From NCBI RefSeq assembly GCF_029714305.1, contig NZ_CP121647.1, positions 806,001 to 870,000 of the forward strand: 64,000 nt of DNA. Direction: 5' to 3'. Source of the DNA: Bradyrhizobium sp. CB3481. Lineage in GTDB: Bacteria > Pseudomonadota > Alphaproteobacteria > Rhizobiales > Xanthobacteraceae. Shown here in pieces: positions 16,745 through 26,209 of this stretch (position 1 is the stretch's first letter; every line of letters begins with the position of its first letter). Both the position numbers and the translations under genes were made by a program. The notes under the pieces are model-generated. The model did not search any database, had not been told where the DNA came from, and saw only the letters and a program-made list of their open reading frames with translations.

Positions 16745-18061
16745 ATGAGCGACACCTCTTTCGAGACGGCGCTGGGTGCTCGGGTCGACGAGATGGTTGA
16801 TGCATGCACGCGATGCGGCAAATGCGTCGAAGCCTGTCCAAGCGTCGCCCCAGCCGGAATCACCGGCGCCAGCTCCACCGATATCATCAGCGGCATCCTC
16901 GACGTCCTGCGCGGGGGTGAAGGACCCGAGGCGTCGCGCAAATGGGCGTCCGCCTGCATGCTGAGCGGCGAGTGCATCAAGGCGTGCGACTACGGCGTCA
17001 ATCCGCGCTTCCTGCTCGCGATGACGAATATCGCTATGGCGAAGCGCCAGAGCGAATTGCCGGAACGGCGGCGCAAGGCCTTGACGCAGTTTCGCGACGA
17101 GAGCCGCGATGTGACCGTGCTGTCGCAGCTGCAGCTCGATCGCGAGGTGCTGGAGCGGCTCGGTCAGAAATCAGCCGCGGCTGCGACACCGGCCATGGCG
17201 CCGGACTTCGTGTTCTACACCGGCTGCAATGTGCTGAAGACGCCGCATATCGCGCTGCTCGCCCTCGACATCATGGACGCGCTCGGCGTCACCTATCAGG
17301 TGATGGGCGGGCCCAGCCATTGCTGCGGCGTCAAGCAGTTCAAGGGCGGCGATGTCGAGATGGCCGGACGGATGGGCACAAACTCGATCGAGAAGATGTC
17401 GCATTCGAAATCCGGCCAGGTGATCTCCTGGTGTCCGAGCTGCTACGTCCAGTTCACGGAAACGACGATTCCGGCGATCGAGCGACAAAGCGGCGCGCGG
17501 CCGTTCGAGATGACGCCGTTCCTGCGGTTTCTGCGTGAGCGGCTGGCACAATTGACGCCGCTGCTGCGCGAGGAGGTCAGGATGCGGATCGCGCTGCACC
17601 GGCATCCGGGCGTGGCCGGCGTCATGGACGCCGCTGCGGAAATTCTGCAGGCGATCCCCGGCATCGAACTCGTCGACCTGCGGCAACCGGCGGTCGGCCT
17701 GCAGAGCGTCAATCTGAAGGTCTTGCCCGCGTTCAAGCGCGAGCTGCAGCGCAATGAGCTTCAGGCGGCGTCCGATGCCGGCATCGATGCGCTGGTCGCC
17801 GTCTACCATTCCGATCATCGCGAATTATGCGCGCATGAACGCGACTGGCCGTTTCGCATCCTCAACGTGCTCGAGATCGTCGGCGCGAGCATGGGCCTCT
17901 CCCGCCACGACCGCTACAAGGAATTGAAGCTGATGCAGGATGCCGACCAGATCGTCGCCGACTGCCAGGATCTGATCGCGCAGCATTCGCTCGATGTCGC
18001 AACGGCCCGCAGCGTCATCGCAAAAGGCATGCTGGCGGATCAGCCGCTTCCGCTGAAATAA
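16745..18061 (+). CDS. SdhB/HdrB-like iron-sulfur oxidoreductase subunit (TfrB/GlpC type)
   Basis: This 438-residue electron-transfer protein has a first cluster motif CTRCGKCVEACP (4Fe-4S) and a second, C-x5-C-x3-C (CMLSGECIKACDYGVNP), which has the spacing of the SdhB 3Fe-4S cluster rather than a full 4Fe-4S set. A CCG (HdrB-type) domain follows, with GCN, HCCG and WCPSC ligands (about residues 160-250). The second CCG half keeps the fold but lacks cysteines (HRHPG, HSDHRELC). It resembles TfrB-type SdhB-HdrB fusions, but the flavoprotein partner is not nearby. ATG codons at 16682 and 16727 are alternative starts; I chose the one preceded by GGAG. Confidence 0.75.
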   Translation: MSDTSFETALGARVDEMVDACTRCGKCVEACPSVAPAGITGASSTDIISGILDVLRGGEGPEASRKWASACMLSGECIKACDYGVNPRFLLAMTNIAMAKRQSELPERRRKALTQFRDESRDVTVLSQLQLDREVLERLGQKSAAAATPAMAPDFVFYTGCNVLKTPHIALLALDIMDALGVTYQVMGGPSHCCGVKQFKGGDVEMAGRMGTNSIEKMSHSKSGQVISWCPSCYVQFTETTIPAIERQSGARPFEMTPFLRFLRERLAQLTPLLREEVRMRIALHRHPGVAGVMDAAAEILQAIPGIELVDLRQPAVGLQSVNLKVLPAFKRELQRNELQAASDAGIDALVAVYHSDHRELCAHERDWPFRILNVLEIVGASMGLSRHDRYKELKLMQDADQIVADCQDLIAQHSLDVATARSVIAKGMLADQPLPLK

Positions 18062-18084
18062 CGGAAAATGAATTCTGCTGGCGG

Positions 18085-19146
18085 CTATGTCGTCCGGAAC
18101 CGCAATACGCCGTCCGTGACTTCGCAGGTCAGCCGGCCCTCGACCAGCATGTAGTTGACGTGCGCGACCAGCTCGCCGGCGGCAAAGCCCATCTGGTGCT
18201 CGTCCAGCACGTGCTTGTGGAACACCACCGGCACCAGCTCCTTGGACGTCTGCGGCACTTCGCGGCAGGCTTCTGCGATCAGGCGGCAGCGGTCCTCGTG
18301 ATGGTCGGCGAGCTGCTTGATGCGGGTCTTCAGCCCGTAGAACGGCACGCCGTGTCCGGGCAGCACCATCACGTCATAGGGCAGGGTGGTGGTGAGGCTC
18401 GCCAGCGAAGCCAGATATTCGCCGAGCGAGTTCTGGTCGGGCTCAACCGCCCAGACGCTGACATTGGGCGAGATCTTGCTCAGCACCTGGTCGGCGGACA
18501 GGAACAATTTGTCGGCGGCGCAGTACAGCATCACCTGGTCGAGCGCATGGCCGCCGCCGGTGATCACCTTGAAGCGCCGCGTGCCGATCACGACCTCATC
18601 GCCATGCGAGATGCGGCGGTAGGAGGGCGGCAGCACCGAGACCCGCTTCAGATAGTCCTGGCCACGGCCGAGCAGCTTGTCGGTCAGGCTCTCGTCCATG
18701 CCGTGACGGCGGAAGAACAGCCGCTGCGCGTTCAGCCGTTCCGTGGTGCCGCGGTTCTGGTGATAGACCGATTGCAGATACTCGACCTGCGACATCTGCA
18801 GGGGGCAGTTGAAGCGCTCCGTGATCCAGCCCGCGAGGCCGACATGATCAGGGTGCGAATGGGTGACGATCAGCCGCGTGATGCTGACATGCCGCAGCGG
18901 CCCCTCGAACAGCGTGGTCCAGGCCGCAATGGACTCCTCATTGCCGAAGCCGGAATCGACCATCGCCCAGCCGTCGCCGTCGGCGAGCAGGTAGATGTTC
19001 ACGTGGTTGAGGCGGAACGGCAGCTTGAGGCGGACCCAGAGCACGCCGGGCACCACCTCGACGACCTGGTCGTGGCCGGGGTGGCTTTCGAAGGGGTATC
19101 GCAGTGCCTCCGCCGAGGACTGCACGGTGTCGGTTTTGGAATGCAT
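18085..19146 (-). CDS. MBL-fold metallo-hydrolase
   Basis: This 353-residue metallo-beta-lactamase-fold protein has the dinuclear metal motif HSHPDHVG (about residues 97-104), a second His in GGGHALDQ, an Asp in FLSADQVL and a His in VLPGHGVP. The C-terminal quarter is a helical winged-helix-like tail of the kind found in LACTB2-like and lactonase-like enzymes. It is convergent with the iron-sulfur protein, 23 bases away. The substrate is unknown; thioester, lactone and RNA hydrolysis all occur in this fold. Confidence 0.85.
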   Translation of the reverse strand: MHSKTDTVQSSAEALRYPFESHPGHDQVVEVVPGVLWVRLKLPFRLNHVNIYLLADGDGWAMVDSGFGNEESIAAWTTLFEGPLRHVSITRLIVTHSHPDHVGLAGWITERFNCPLQMSQVEYLQSVYHQNRGTTERLNAQRLFFRRHGMDESLTDKLLGRGQDYLKRVSVLPPSYRRISHGDEVVIGTRRFKVITGGGHALDQVMLYCAADKLFLSADQVLSKISPNVSVWAVEPDQNSLGEYLASLASLTTTLPYDVMVLPGHGVPFYGLKTRIKQLADHHEDRCRLIAEACREVPQTSKELVPVVFHKHVLDEHQMGFAAGELVAHVNYMLVEGRLTCEVTDGVLRFRTT

Positions 19147-19200
19147 GCTACCGGCTTAGCGGCAGCGGCGGCGCGGCGCTAGTTGAAAAACGGGCTGGCT

Positions 19201-19281
19201 GTCATTCCGGGATGGTCCGAAGGATCAGACCCGGAATCTCGAGATTCCGGGTTCGATGCTGACGCATCGCCCCGGAATGAC
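19201..19281. repeat. dispersed palindromic repeat, family B (copy 1)
   Basis: The element runs from GTCATTCCGGGATGGTCC to CGCCCCGGAATGAC, with the inner palindrome CCCGGAATCTCGAGATTCCGGG around a central CTCGAG. Further copies are at 32791-32870, 33751-33858 (inverted and expanded) and 52609-52689. It sits between the metallo-hydrolase start and the chemoreceptor stop. Confidence 0.9.
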
Positions 19282-19292
19282 GGCGTATGTAG

Positions 19293-21419
19293 CTACGCCG
19301 CCCGGATATTCGACAGGAACGCGTCGATCTCTTCCCGCAGCACGTCGGCCTCGCGGCGCAGCGCGCCGGAGGCGGCCAGGACCTCGCTGGCGGTGGTTCC
19401 GGCCTGCGCCGAGGCGCTGGAGACGCCGACGATGTTGGTGGAGACCTCGCTGGTGCCGCTGGCGGCATGCTGGATGTTGCGGGCGATCTCGCGCGTCGCC
19501 GCACCCTGCTCCTCGACCGCGGCCGCAATCGCCGTCGTCACCTCGTTGATCTCGGCGATCGTGCCGGAGATGTTGCGGATCGCGGAGACCGCGGTCTCCG
19601 TCACCGTCTGCATGCTGACGATCTGCTGGCGGATCTCGTCGGTGGCCTTGGCGGTCTGGTTGGCGAGGCTCTTCACTTCGGAGGCCACCACGGCAAAGCC
19701 GCGGCCGGCGTCGCCGGCGCGCGCCGCCTCGATGGTGGCGTTCAGCGCCAAGAGGTTGGTCTGCGAGGCGATGGTCTGGATCAGGTCGACCACCACGCTG
19801 ATGCGGGCCGCGTTGTCCGCAAGCCCCTGCATGGTGGCGTCGGTGGCGCCGGCATCTTCGACCGCCTTGCGGGCGATTTCCGACGAGGTGACGACCTGAC
19901 GGCCGATTTCCTCGATCGAGGACGACAATTCCTCGGTGCCTGACGACACGGTCTGCACGTTGGCCGAAGTCTGCTCGGCGGCGGTCGCGACGGTGGTCAC
20001 CAGCGCGCTGGATTGGTCGGCGGTCGCCGACATGGATTGCGCCGTCGACTGCATCGAGCCCGCGGCGTTCTGCAGGCTGTCGAGCGCCGTGCGAACGGTG
20101 GTTTCGAACTCGACGATGCGGGCTTCCATGCGGGCAGCGCGCTCGCTCTTGGCGATGCGGTCCTTGTCCTGCTCGGTGGACAGCGCGCGGCTCTGGATCA
20201 TGCTTTTGCGGAACACCTGCAGCGAATCGGCCATGACGCCGATCTCGTCCTGGTGGTGGGTCTGGTAGACCTCGGTGTCGAGGTCGCCGCTCGACAGCAA
20301 CTGCATCGAACGCTGCAGATTGCTGATCCGGCGCAGGATGTTGCGGCCGACATAGAGCCAGACGAACAGGATCGAACCGACCAGCGTGCCGACGCCGAGG
20401 GCGAGCATCACCATGGTCCCGAACGAAATCTCCTGGCGCGCCTGCCACGCCGCCGTGTCGGTTTCCTTCCGCACGCCGTCGACGAGCTGCTGCACGCTGA
20501 TGCCGAGGCCGACATTGAGCTTGCGGGTTTCCTCCAGAATGGTCTGGCCGTAATCGTCCGCGTCCAATTCCTGCTGGCGGACCTTGAAGATGCCGCTCTT
20601 GCCGTCGGCAAGCGCGATCATGTCAAGGGTTGCCTTGCGGACGACGTTCATCGCGGTGGTCTTGGGCAGCGCTTCGGCATTCGCCTTCACGCGCGCCTGC
20701 GCGGTGCGGAATTCCTTCGCAATGGCTTCGAGCGTATCGCCGCTGGTCGCCGACAGCGCGGCGATCATGTCGAACGCCATCATGTTGCCGCTGGCGGCGA
20801 TGTCGGCGAGCTGGTCGGCCGTCTTGTGCGCCTTGATCGCGTCACCTTGCGAGAAGTTGGGCGCGGCGTAGATGCTGTAGAGCTCGGTCTGGGCGTCGAT
20901 CGCCGCAGGGGCGGCCGCGGCGATGAAGCGCCGCTGCGCCTTGCGCACGGCCTCATAGAGCTTTTCGTGCTGGGAGGCGAGTTCGAGCCGCTCGAGCGCG
21001 GCCGAGCCGAGGCTTTTGATCACCTCGTCGATGTTCTTCATGTTCTCGGTCAGCGCGGCGACCACCGCCTTGTCGGCGCCGAGCTCGACGATCTCGCCGA
21101 GCTTCTGCAACGCGACCGCCTGGGTTTCCTTCATCTTGCGGGTACGATCGTTCAGCGCGTCCTCGCTGCGCGCTGCCAATAACGCCGGCCCCTGGCTGGC
21201 AAGGCTCGCGCTTTGCGCCGAGAGCTGCAGGCTGGCGGCAAGGCGGGGAATGTCGCGCCCGCTGAGGTCCACCATGGTCCCGCCGAGCCGCCCGAGCATT
21301 AGCCCTGCGCCGGCCGAGATGACGATCGCCATGCCGGCGATGACGGCGAAGGCGGCAAACAGGCTGCCTCTGACGCCGAAGCGGAAGCCTTTGACTTTTG
21401 ATTTGGATTGTACCGCCAT
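19293..21419 (-). CDS. methyl-accepting chemotaxis protein
   Basis: This 708-residue chemoreceptor has a cytoplasmic N-terminal tail with a first membrane helix (about residues 15-38), a long helical periplasmic domain of about 300 residues, a second membrane helix (about 337-357), a HAMP segment ([16 protein letters not shown]...[15 protein letters not shown]) and a signalling domain with the hallmark hairpin [18 protein letters not shown]. Methylation-type Glu/Gln pairs occur in the two flanking helices. The ligand domain is all helical and not assigned to a known sensor. No CheW-tethering pentapeptide is seen at the C-terminus. Confidence 0.93.
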   Translation of the reverse strand: MAVQSKSKVKGFRFGVRGSLFAAFAVIAGMAIVISAGAGLMLGRLGGTMVDLSGRDIPRLAASLQLSAQSASLASQGPALLAARSEDALNDRTRKMKETQAVALQKLGEIVELGADKAVVAALTENMKNIDEVIKSLGSAALERLELASQHEKLYEAVRKAQRRFIAAAAPAAIDAQTELYSIYAAPNFSQGDAIKAHKTADQLADIAASGNMMAFDMIAALSATSGDTLEAIAKEFRTAQARVKANAEALPKTTAMNVVRKATLDMIALADGKSGIFKVRQQELDADDYGQTILEETRKLNVGLGISVQQLVDGVRKETDTAAWQARQEISFGTMVMLALGVGTLVGSILFVWLYVGRNILRRISNLQRSMQLLSSGDLDTEVYQTHHQDEIGVMADSLQVFRKSMIQSRALSTEQDKDRIAKSERAARMEARIVEFETTVRTALDSLQNAAGSMQSTAQSMSATADQSSALVTTVATAAEQTSANVQTVSSGTEELSSSIEEIGRQVVTSSEIARKAVEDAGATDATMQGLADNAARISVVVDLIQTIASQTNLLALNATIEAARAGDAGRGFAVVASEVKSLANQTAKATDEIRQQIVSMQTVTETAVSAIRNISGTIAEINEVTTAIAAAVEEQGAATREIARNIQHAASGTSEVSTNIVGVSSASAQAGTTASEVLAASGALRREADVLREEIDAFLSNIRAA

Positions 21420-21580
21420 CTGCCCACTTGCCCCGTCTACGCTACCTGGAGGTGTTTCCTGGCGCGGCAGTATCGCGATACCCGGTTAACAGTTTTGGAA
21501 AAACGGAGCCTTTTTCGCCATAATTTTGAGGGCGCAGCGTAAATACCTTGTTTTTCCGTGCACCGGAAAACGCAACCAGA

Positions 21581-21617
21581 ACGAATAAAACAAAAGGGCC
21601 GGCGCGAAGGCCGGCCC
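21581..21617 (-). terminator. Rho-independent terminator of the outer-membrane barrel gene
   Basis: On the minus strand the 8-bp stem GGGCCGGC/GCCGGCCC with a 6-base loop is followed by TTTTGTTTTATT. It lies 25 bases after the porin-like gene's stop. Confidence 0.88.
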
Positions 21618-21641
21618 TCTGCTATCCGCGGTTGAGAGCGC

Positions 21642-22367
21642 TCAGTAGCGTGCGACCACCGGGCTTGCGAAGTTGAAGCGGTAATTGACGCCGAGCTTCA
21701 CCGTGTGATCCTCAGTGGTGAAGCTGCCGAACGGCGCCAGCGCGGCCGGCGTCACGAAGCGGGTGCTGCCGAAGTCGTAATACATGTACTCGCCTTTGAC
21801 CGACCAGTTCGGGGCGAACATGTATTCGGCGCCGCCGCCGACGGTCCAGCCGTTGCTGTGGTTGCCGTTGAGCAGGAAGGGGATCGGCGCGCCGGCCAGG
21901 GTCACCCGCTCGGCATTGTCGGAATAGGCGTAACCGCCTTTGACGTAGACCAGGCCCGGACCCCAGGTGTAGCCGATGCGGGCCGTGATCGAGCCGAGGC
22001 CGCGCTGATCGTTGGTGTAGACATAGCCGCCGGGGAAGGTGGCGGTGAGGTTGTTCTTGCCGAGCCAGGAATACTGGCCCTCGGTGCCGAGCACCCAGTT
22101 CGGCGCGAACTGCCAGTCGAGACCGGCCTGAACGCCGCCGAGCAGGCGGGCGCTGGAATCGCTCAGCACCGCGCCGTTGAAATTGTTGCTGCCGCTGAAG
22201 GCGCCGCCGAGATGGCCGCCGATATAGAAGCCGGTCCAGTTGTAGAGCGGCGCGGCATAGACGGGCGCCTTGTTGTAATAGGGGCGGGCGCCGAGATCGG
22301 CGCCGGCCGCCGGAGCTGCGGCGGTGATGGCTGCGATGGCGACGAGGGAAAGCAGGATCTTTTTCAT
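21642..22367 (-). CDS. outer-membrane beta-barrel protein (Omp25/31-like)
   Basis: This 241-residue protein starts MKKILLSLVAIAAITAAAPAAGADLG, a clear signal peptide with an Ala-x-Ala cleavage site. The mature part alternates aromatic-ended strands and Gly turns (WTGFYIGGHLGGAFSGSNNF; GGVQAGLDWQFAPNWVLGTEGQYSWL), as in the eight-stranded rhizobial Omp25/31 family, and ends in an aromatic residue. The 21-residue upstream extension is rejected because the signal peptide should be N-terminal. A dedicated terminator suggests a single-gene unit. Its role is probably envelope structure. Confidence 0.88.
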   Translation of the reverse strand: MKKILLSLVAIAAITAAAPAAGADLGARPYYNKAPVYAAPLYNWTGFYIGGHLGGAFSGSNNFNGAVLSDSSARLLGGVQAGLDWQFAPNWVLGTEGQYSWLGKNNLTATFPGGYVYTNDQRGLGSITARIGYTWGPGLVYVKGGYAYSDNAERVTLAGAPIPFLLNGNHSNGWTVGGGAEYMFAPNWSVKGEYMYYDFGSTRFVTPAALAPFGSFTTEDHTVKLGVNYRFNFASPVVARY

Positions 22368-22625
22368 TGTGCTGGTCTCCGAAAACCGTTCGGCGACCCA
22401 CGGTAGCGGGACGCCATCCATGCCCCGCACATAGACGGCATTTACCTAAAATGCTGTCACTCCGAGGTGACAGCGGGCCGTAACCCAACCCATTGGCCAA
22501 CAAACGTTTTTCGTACTTAACGAACGCCTAATCAAAGGTAAGCAGGGGGTTAATTTCGTGCCTCCCACGGCGCTTCCGTCAAGCTTTGCTTAACCATCTA
22601 CGCCCCGCCGTCCCGTCAAGAATCC

Positions 22626-22741
22626 CTTGTCCCGGACGCGGCGCGGCATGCAATGACGCGACGCAGAGCCGGGCCCCCCTCGCCGTGGACCCCGGATCAG
22701 CAGCGCACCGCTATCGCGCTGCGCAGCATCCGGCGAACGCT
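22626..22741. repeat. GC-rich interspersed palindromic sequence (family G)
   Basis: The stretch runs TCCCGGACGCGGCGC ... GCAGAGCCGGGCCCC ... CAGCATCCGG and folds on itself in several hairpins. It belongs to the class of intergenic REP-like elements that abound in Bradyrhizobium. It separates the porin promoter region from the end of the small regulator gene; the rest of 22368-22625 shows no gene and should hold the porin promoter. Confidence 0.6.
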
Positions 22742-22747
22742 GGACTG

Positions 22748-23068
22748 CTAACCAATGCGGCGGCGCACGTCGCTGCGCATCTGCTCGCGAAAAGCCTGCC
22801 GGCGGGCGGGGCGCTCCTTCACCGGCACGTCGTGACGGTCGAACACGTTGAACATTTCGAGGATCGGGTAGTGATCGCTGGCCATGGCCAGGATGCGGAG
22901 CAGCTCCGCCACCGGCCCCGTCGGGCCGGTGACCTCCCATTTGCGGATGGTGTCGGCGCCATCCTGGGCCGGCAGCCCGCAGAGCTTGGCCATGTCGGCC
23001 ACCGATAGCTTCTGGCCGATGGCTTCGCCGAGATGCTCGCGAAGTTTCTTAAGTTCTGCGCCGGTCAC
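22748..23068 (-). CDS. small XRE-like helix-turn-helix protein
   Basis: This 106-residue protein has an N-terminal helix-turn-helix (about residues 4-45: ELKKLREHLGEAIG, LSVADMAKLCGLP) followed by IRKWEVTGPTGPVAELL, the usual XRE/Cro-like layout with a GPTGP turn. The charged C-terminal tail (RRQAFREQMRSDVRRR) is lineage-type. It starts with GTG, preceded by GGAG (GGACGGAGAAGCC). A divergent small membrane-protein gene starts about 100 bases away and may be its target. Confidence 0.78.
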   Translation of the reverse strand: MTGAELKKLREHLGEAIGQKLSVADMAKLCGLPAQDGADTIRKWEVTGPTGPVAELLRILAMASDHYPILEMFNVFDRHDVPVKERPARRQAFREQMRSDVRRRIG

Positions 23069-23169
23069 GGCTTCTCCGTCCTGAAGTGGTATCTGTGAAG
23101 TACGTCACACACGGGGCGCGGCAAGGGGCGTATACGCTCCGTATAAGATTTCCTGATGAGGAGGCAATC

Positions 23170-23403
23170 ATGCGTCGCTTACTCGAAAGCCTCGTCCCCG
23201 ACGCCCGCCCGATCTATTGGCAATGGGTCGGCGGCGTGTTCGCACTTTATGTCGTGCTGCTGGCTGCCGCCGCCGGCATGTTCGTCGGCCACGAATCACC
23301 GCGCAAGCTGGCGCAGCAACCAGCCGCGACTGTGGCAATCGACGCCAAGCAGGATACCGTCTCGGAGGCCTCGGCGCCGTTGTGGCAGGCGGCGCGTTAC
23401 TAA
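23170..23403 (+). CDS. small single-pass membrane protein
   Basis: This 77-residue protein starts MRRLLESLVPDARPIYW, then has one membrane helix (about residues 21-44, VGGVFALYVVLLAAAAGMFVG) and a polar tail. AGGAGG lies 5 bases before the ATG. No family is recognised. It is divergent from the small regulator upstream and convergent with the GH1 gene, overlapping it by 4 bases at the 3' end. Confidence 0.65.
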   Translation: MRRLLESLVPDARPIYWQWVGGVFALYVVLLAAAAGMFVGHESPRKLAQQPAATVAIDAKQDTVSEASAPLWQAARY

Positions 23404-24863
23404 ACCCCGATCGCGTTCCGCGCCACCACGTCGCGGTAGAAGTCGACGCTGAGCTTCGGGGTCCGGCGCTGCGTTTCGAAGTCGACGTGATAGAGCCCGA
23501 AGCGTTTTCCGTAGCCGAAGATCCATTCGAAATTGTCCATCAGGCTCCACAGGAAATAGCCACGGACAGGCACGCCCTCCGACGTCGCGCGCTGCAATTG
23601 CCGCAAGTAGTTGCGCAGATACATGATGCGGTCGAGGTCGTAGACCTTGCCGTCGGCGCGCAGTTTGTCCTCGGACGAGGTGCCGTTCTCGCTGATGTAG
23701 ATCGTCTTGATGTTCCAGACTTTCGCCGCCAGCCGCGGCGCCCAGTAGATGGTTTCCGGCCCGACGCGCAGCCATTCCGAATTCATGTGCGGGAACGAGG
23801 TGGGGAAGGGCAGCACGCTCCAGCCCGGCGCCTTGTCGGAGGCGGCGATATAAAATTGCGGCGCGTAGATGTTGAGCCCGACGAAATCGTTCGGCTCCGA
23901 AATGATCTTCAGTTCAGCAGCGGTGAATTTCGGCGCGTCCTTGCCGGCAAATTTGAGGAAGCCGTCGGTGTACTTGCCTTCCAGGATGACGCCGAGGAAG
24001 CCGGCGTTTAGTTCGCGCGTCGCCATCTCGGCGGCGTGAACGTTTTCCGGCGTGTCGAATGCCGGCACGCAGGCCGCGATGTTTTCGGCAACCCCAACTC
24101 TGGTGCCGGCGCGGCCCCGCGCGCGGATCGCCTGCACGGCGAGCCCATGCGCCAGCGCCACGTGGTGGCGGACCTGGTTGACCTCGCCATCCGGCAATTT
24201 CAGGCCGGGCGCGTCAATACCCCAGCCATAGCCGAAGTTCACGAAACGGCCGGCTTCGTTGATCGTGAAGACCGACTTGACGCGGTCAGTGATCCGTGCC
24301 GCGACATGGCCGGCATAATCGCCGAACGCCTTTGCGGTTTCGGCCGATCGCCAGCCGCCGACGCGATCCTCGAGCGCCTGCGGCAGATCCCAATGATAAA
24401 GCGTCGCGTAGGGCTCGATGCCCTGCTTCAAGAGTTCGTCGATCAGGCGGTCGTAGAAATCGAGTCCTTTCGGGTTCGGCTTGCCCGTTCCTTCCGGAAA
24501 TACGCGCGGCCAGGCGATCGAAAACCGGTAGGCCTTGGCGCCGATGTCGCGGATCAGGCCGATATCTTCCTTGTAGCGGTGGTAGTGCTCGTTGGCGCGG
24601 TCGCCGCTGGTGCCGTCCTCGATCTTGCCTTGTGTATGCGAAAACGTATCCCAGATCGAGCGGCCCCGGCCGTCCTCATTGACGGCGCCTTCGATCTGAT
24701 AGGACGACGTCGCGGTGCCCCAGACGAAGTCCTTTGGAAAACTCGCCGGCGTCGGGCTGCTCGCTGCCGCTTGTGCTGTAGCATCGACCGGGCGCGCGGC
24801 CATGCCGAGCGCGGAAACGCCCGCAAGCTTTGCAAAATGCCGGCGCGAGAATTTTCCGAACAT
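23400..24863 (-). CDS. exported GH1 beta-glucosidase
   Basis: This 487-residue TIM-barrel glycosidase has the acid/base Glu in TINEAG and the nucleophile Glu in ISENGT, as in GH1; substrate-site features SYQIEGA and YHWDLPQAL are also present. Unusually for GH1, the N-terminus carries a twin-arginine-type signal (SRRHFAKLAGVSALGMAARPVDATAQA), so it is probably exported folded to the periplasm. I start at the second ATG, which has GGAG six bases upstream. It follows the GH16 gene at a 12-base gap, and the pair would take beta-glucan to glucose. Confidence 0.9.
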   Translation of the reverse strand: MFGKFSRRHFAKLAGVSALGMAARPVDATAQAAASSPTPASFPKDFVWGTATSSYQIEGAVNEDGRGRSIWDTFSHTQGKIEDGTSGDRANEHYHRYKEDIGLIRDIGAKAYRFSIAWPRVFPEGTGKPNPKGLDFYDRLIDELLKQGIEPYATLYHWDLPQALEDRVGGWRSAETAKAFGDYAGHVAARITDRVKSVFTINEAGRFVNFGYGWGIDAPGLKLPDGEVNQVRHHVALAHGLAVQAIRARGRAGTRVGVAENIAACVPAFDTPENVHAAEMATRELNAGFLGVILEGKYTDGFLKFAGKDAPKFTAAELKIISEPNDFVGLNIYAPQFYIAASDKAPGWSVLPFPTSFPHMNSEWLRVGPETIYWAPRLAAKVWNIKTIYISENGTSSEDKLRADGKVYDLDRIMYLRNYLRQLQRATSEGVPVRGYFLWSLMDNFEWIFGYGKRFGLYHVDFETQRRTPKLSVDFYRDVVARNAIGV

Positions 24864-24875
24864 CGTCATCTCCGG

Positions 24876-25919
24876 TCAGCGTTCGTCAATCTGGTAGGCC
24901 GAGATCCGGTCGATCTCGAAGGCGACGGTTTCAGGCGTTTGGCCGTCGACGAAGCCGACGCCCTCGAAATTCTTCGAGCCCATCGCGAGGTTGACGATCA
25001 TGTACATGGGATCGTTGAAGCCGACCGGGACCTTGATCTCGGAGACCGGCTGGCGATCGATGAAATAGGTGATGCGGTCCGGCTGCCACAATACGCCATA
25101 GGCGTGGAATGCGGTCGATGCGTCTTCGACACGGAAGTCGAAGCCGCAGCGTTCCACGCGCTGGGTCTCCGGGATTCGCCAGTGCGTCGTCATCACGATG
25201 GCGCCGGGCCGCTGGCCGCGCCCCTCCATGATGTCGACCTCCGGCGGCCAGCCACCGTCGTCGGCGAGCATCCAGAACGCCGGCCACACGCCGGTGCCGA
25301 CGGGTATTTTGGCGCGGATTTCAAAATACCCGTACTTCTGGGAAAACCGGCCCTGCGTCGTCAGGATGCCGGAGACATATTCATTGTTGAACAGCACCGC
25401 CTTCAGTGCCGGCGGGGTCCGGCTGGCGACAATCGAGAGAATGCCGTCCTTGACCTTGAACGGATCGAGGCCGAGCGGCGTTGCTTCCAGCCCGCCATAA
25501 CGCGGATCGACATAGATCTGCTGCTCGCCGTTCCAGCTCGTCTTGCGCCTGAAGTCGGAGCCGTCGCCGCCCCAGTAGCGCGCTTCCGGCCAGGCGGCGC
25601 CGCCGGCGTAGTGCGGTACCCACCTGCCGCCGGTCAGCGGGTGGGTGTCGAAATCATCGTTGAAGGTCCGGTGCAAGGATACCGACGCAAATGATGCGGG
25701 ATTCGGTGCTTCGATGCGGCGGCAGCGCTCGCCGAGCATCGCGGTCGCGACCTGCAGCGTGAGCTTGCTCGTTGCGCCGGCGAGATCGGTCTGTGCCAAC
25801 GCCGGAATGGTAAACAGGCTGCCGATTGCGGCCAGGATCGTGGCCAAAAGCGCGGTCAGGGCGCGCAGCGTCAATCTTGCGGTCTCCGATTCGCCTCGAT
25901 GCGACGGGAGATCATTCAC
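24876..25919 (-). CDS. secreted GH16 beta-glucanase
   Basis: This 347-residue jelly-roll glycosidase has the catalytic signature EVDIMEG (nucleophile and acid/base Glu on one strand) and the typical FEIRAKIPVGTGVWPAFWML strand. The N-terminal hydrophobic stretch (TALLATILAAIGSLFTIPALAQ) is a signal peptide with Ala-x-Ala. GH16 enzymes cut beta-1,3 or mixed beta-1,3-1,4 glucans. The start is GTG; a TTG 17 codons in, with a GGAG upstream, is an alternative. It shares an operon with the GH1 gene. Confidence 0.88.
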   Translation of the reverse strand: MNDLPSHRGESETARLTLRALTALLATILAAIGSLFTIPALAQTDLAGATSKLTLQVATAMLGERCRRIEAPNPASFASVSLHRTFNDDFDTHPLTGGRWVPHYAGGAAWPEARYWGGDGSDFRRKTSWNGEQQIYVDPRYGGLEATPLGLDPFKVKDGILSIVASRTPPALKAVLFNNEYVSGILTTQGRFSQKYGYFEIRAKIPVGTGVWPAFWMLADDGGWPPEVDIMEGRGQRPGAIVMTTHWRIPETQRVERCGFDFRVEDASTAFHAYGVLWQPDRITYFIDRQPVSEIKVPVGFNDPMYMIVNLAMGSKNFEGVGFVDGQTPETVAFEIDRISAYQIDER

Positions 25920-26209
25920 GGAAGATGCCCTTCGACCTGATGGTGTCCTGATAGTCTTCTGATTTTCTTCTGAGGCGTTTCGAACAGCGAACGGTGTGCA
26001 TACCTCGTTTGGGGTACGTAGTTATACGGGTTCCGCACTTAACGGCAAGGTAGCCTCGATGCTCAACACTACCGTGTAGCTGAATGATAAAACGCCGATG
26101 CCGTCGCGCGATGTTCGGATTCCGAACCATCGGAAATTGTTCAAATTCTTTTCAGTTCTTCAACCTTGGAGAACCAACTAGTCGATAGTGTCGCGTTCGG
26201 AACTCTGGG

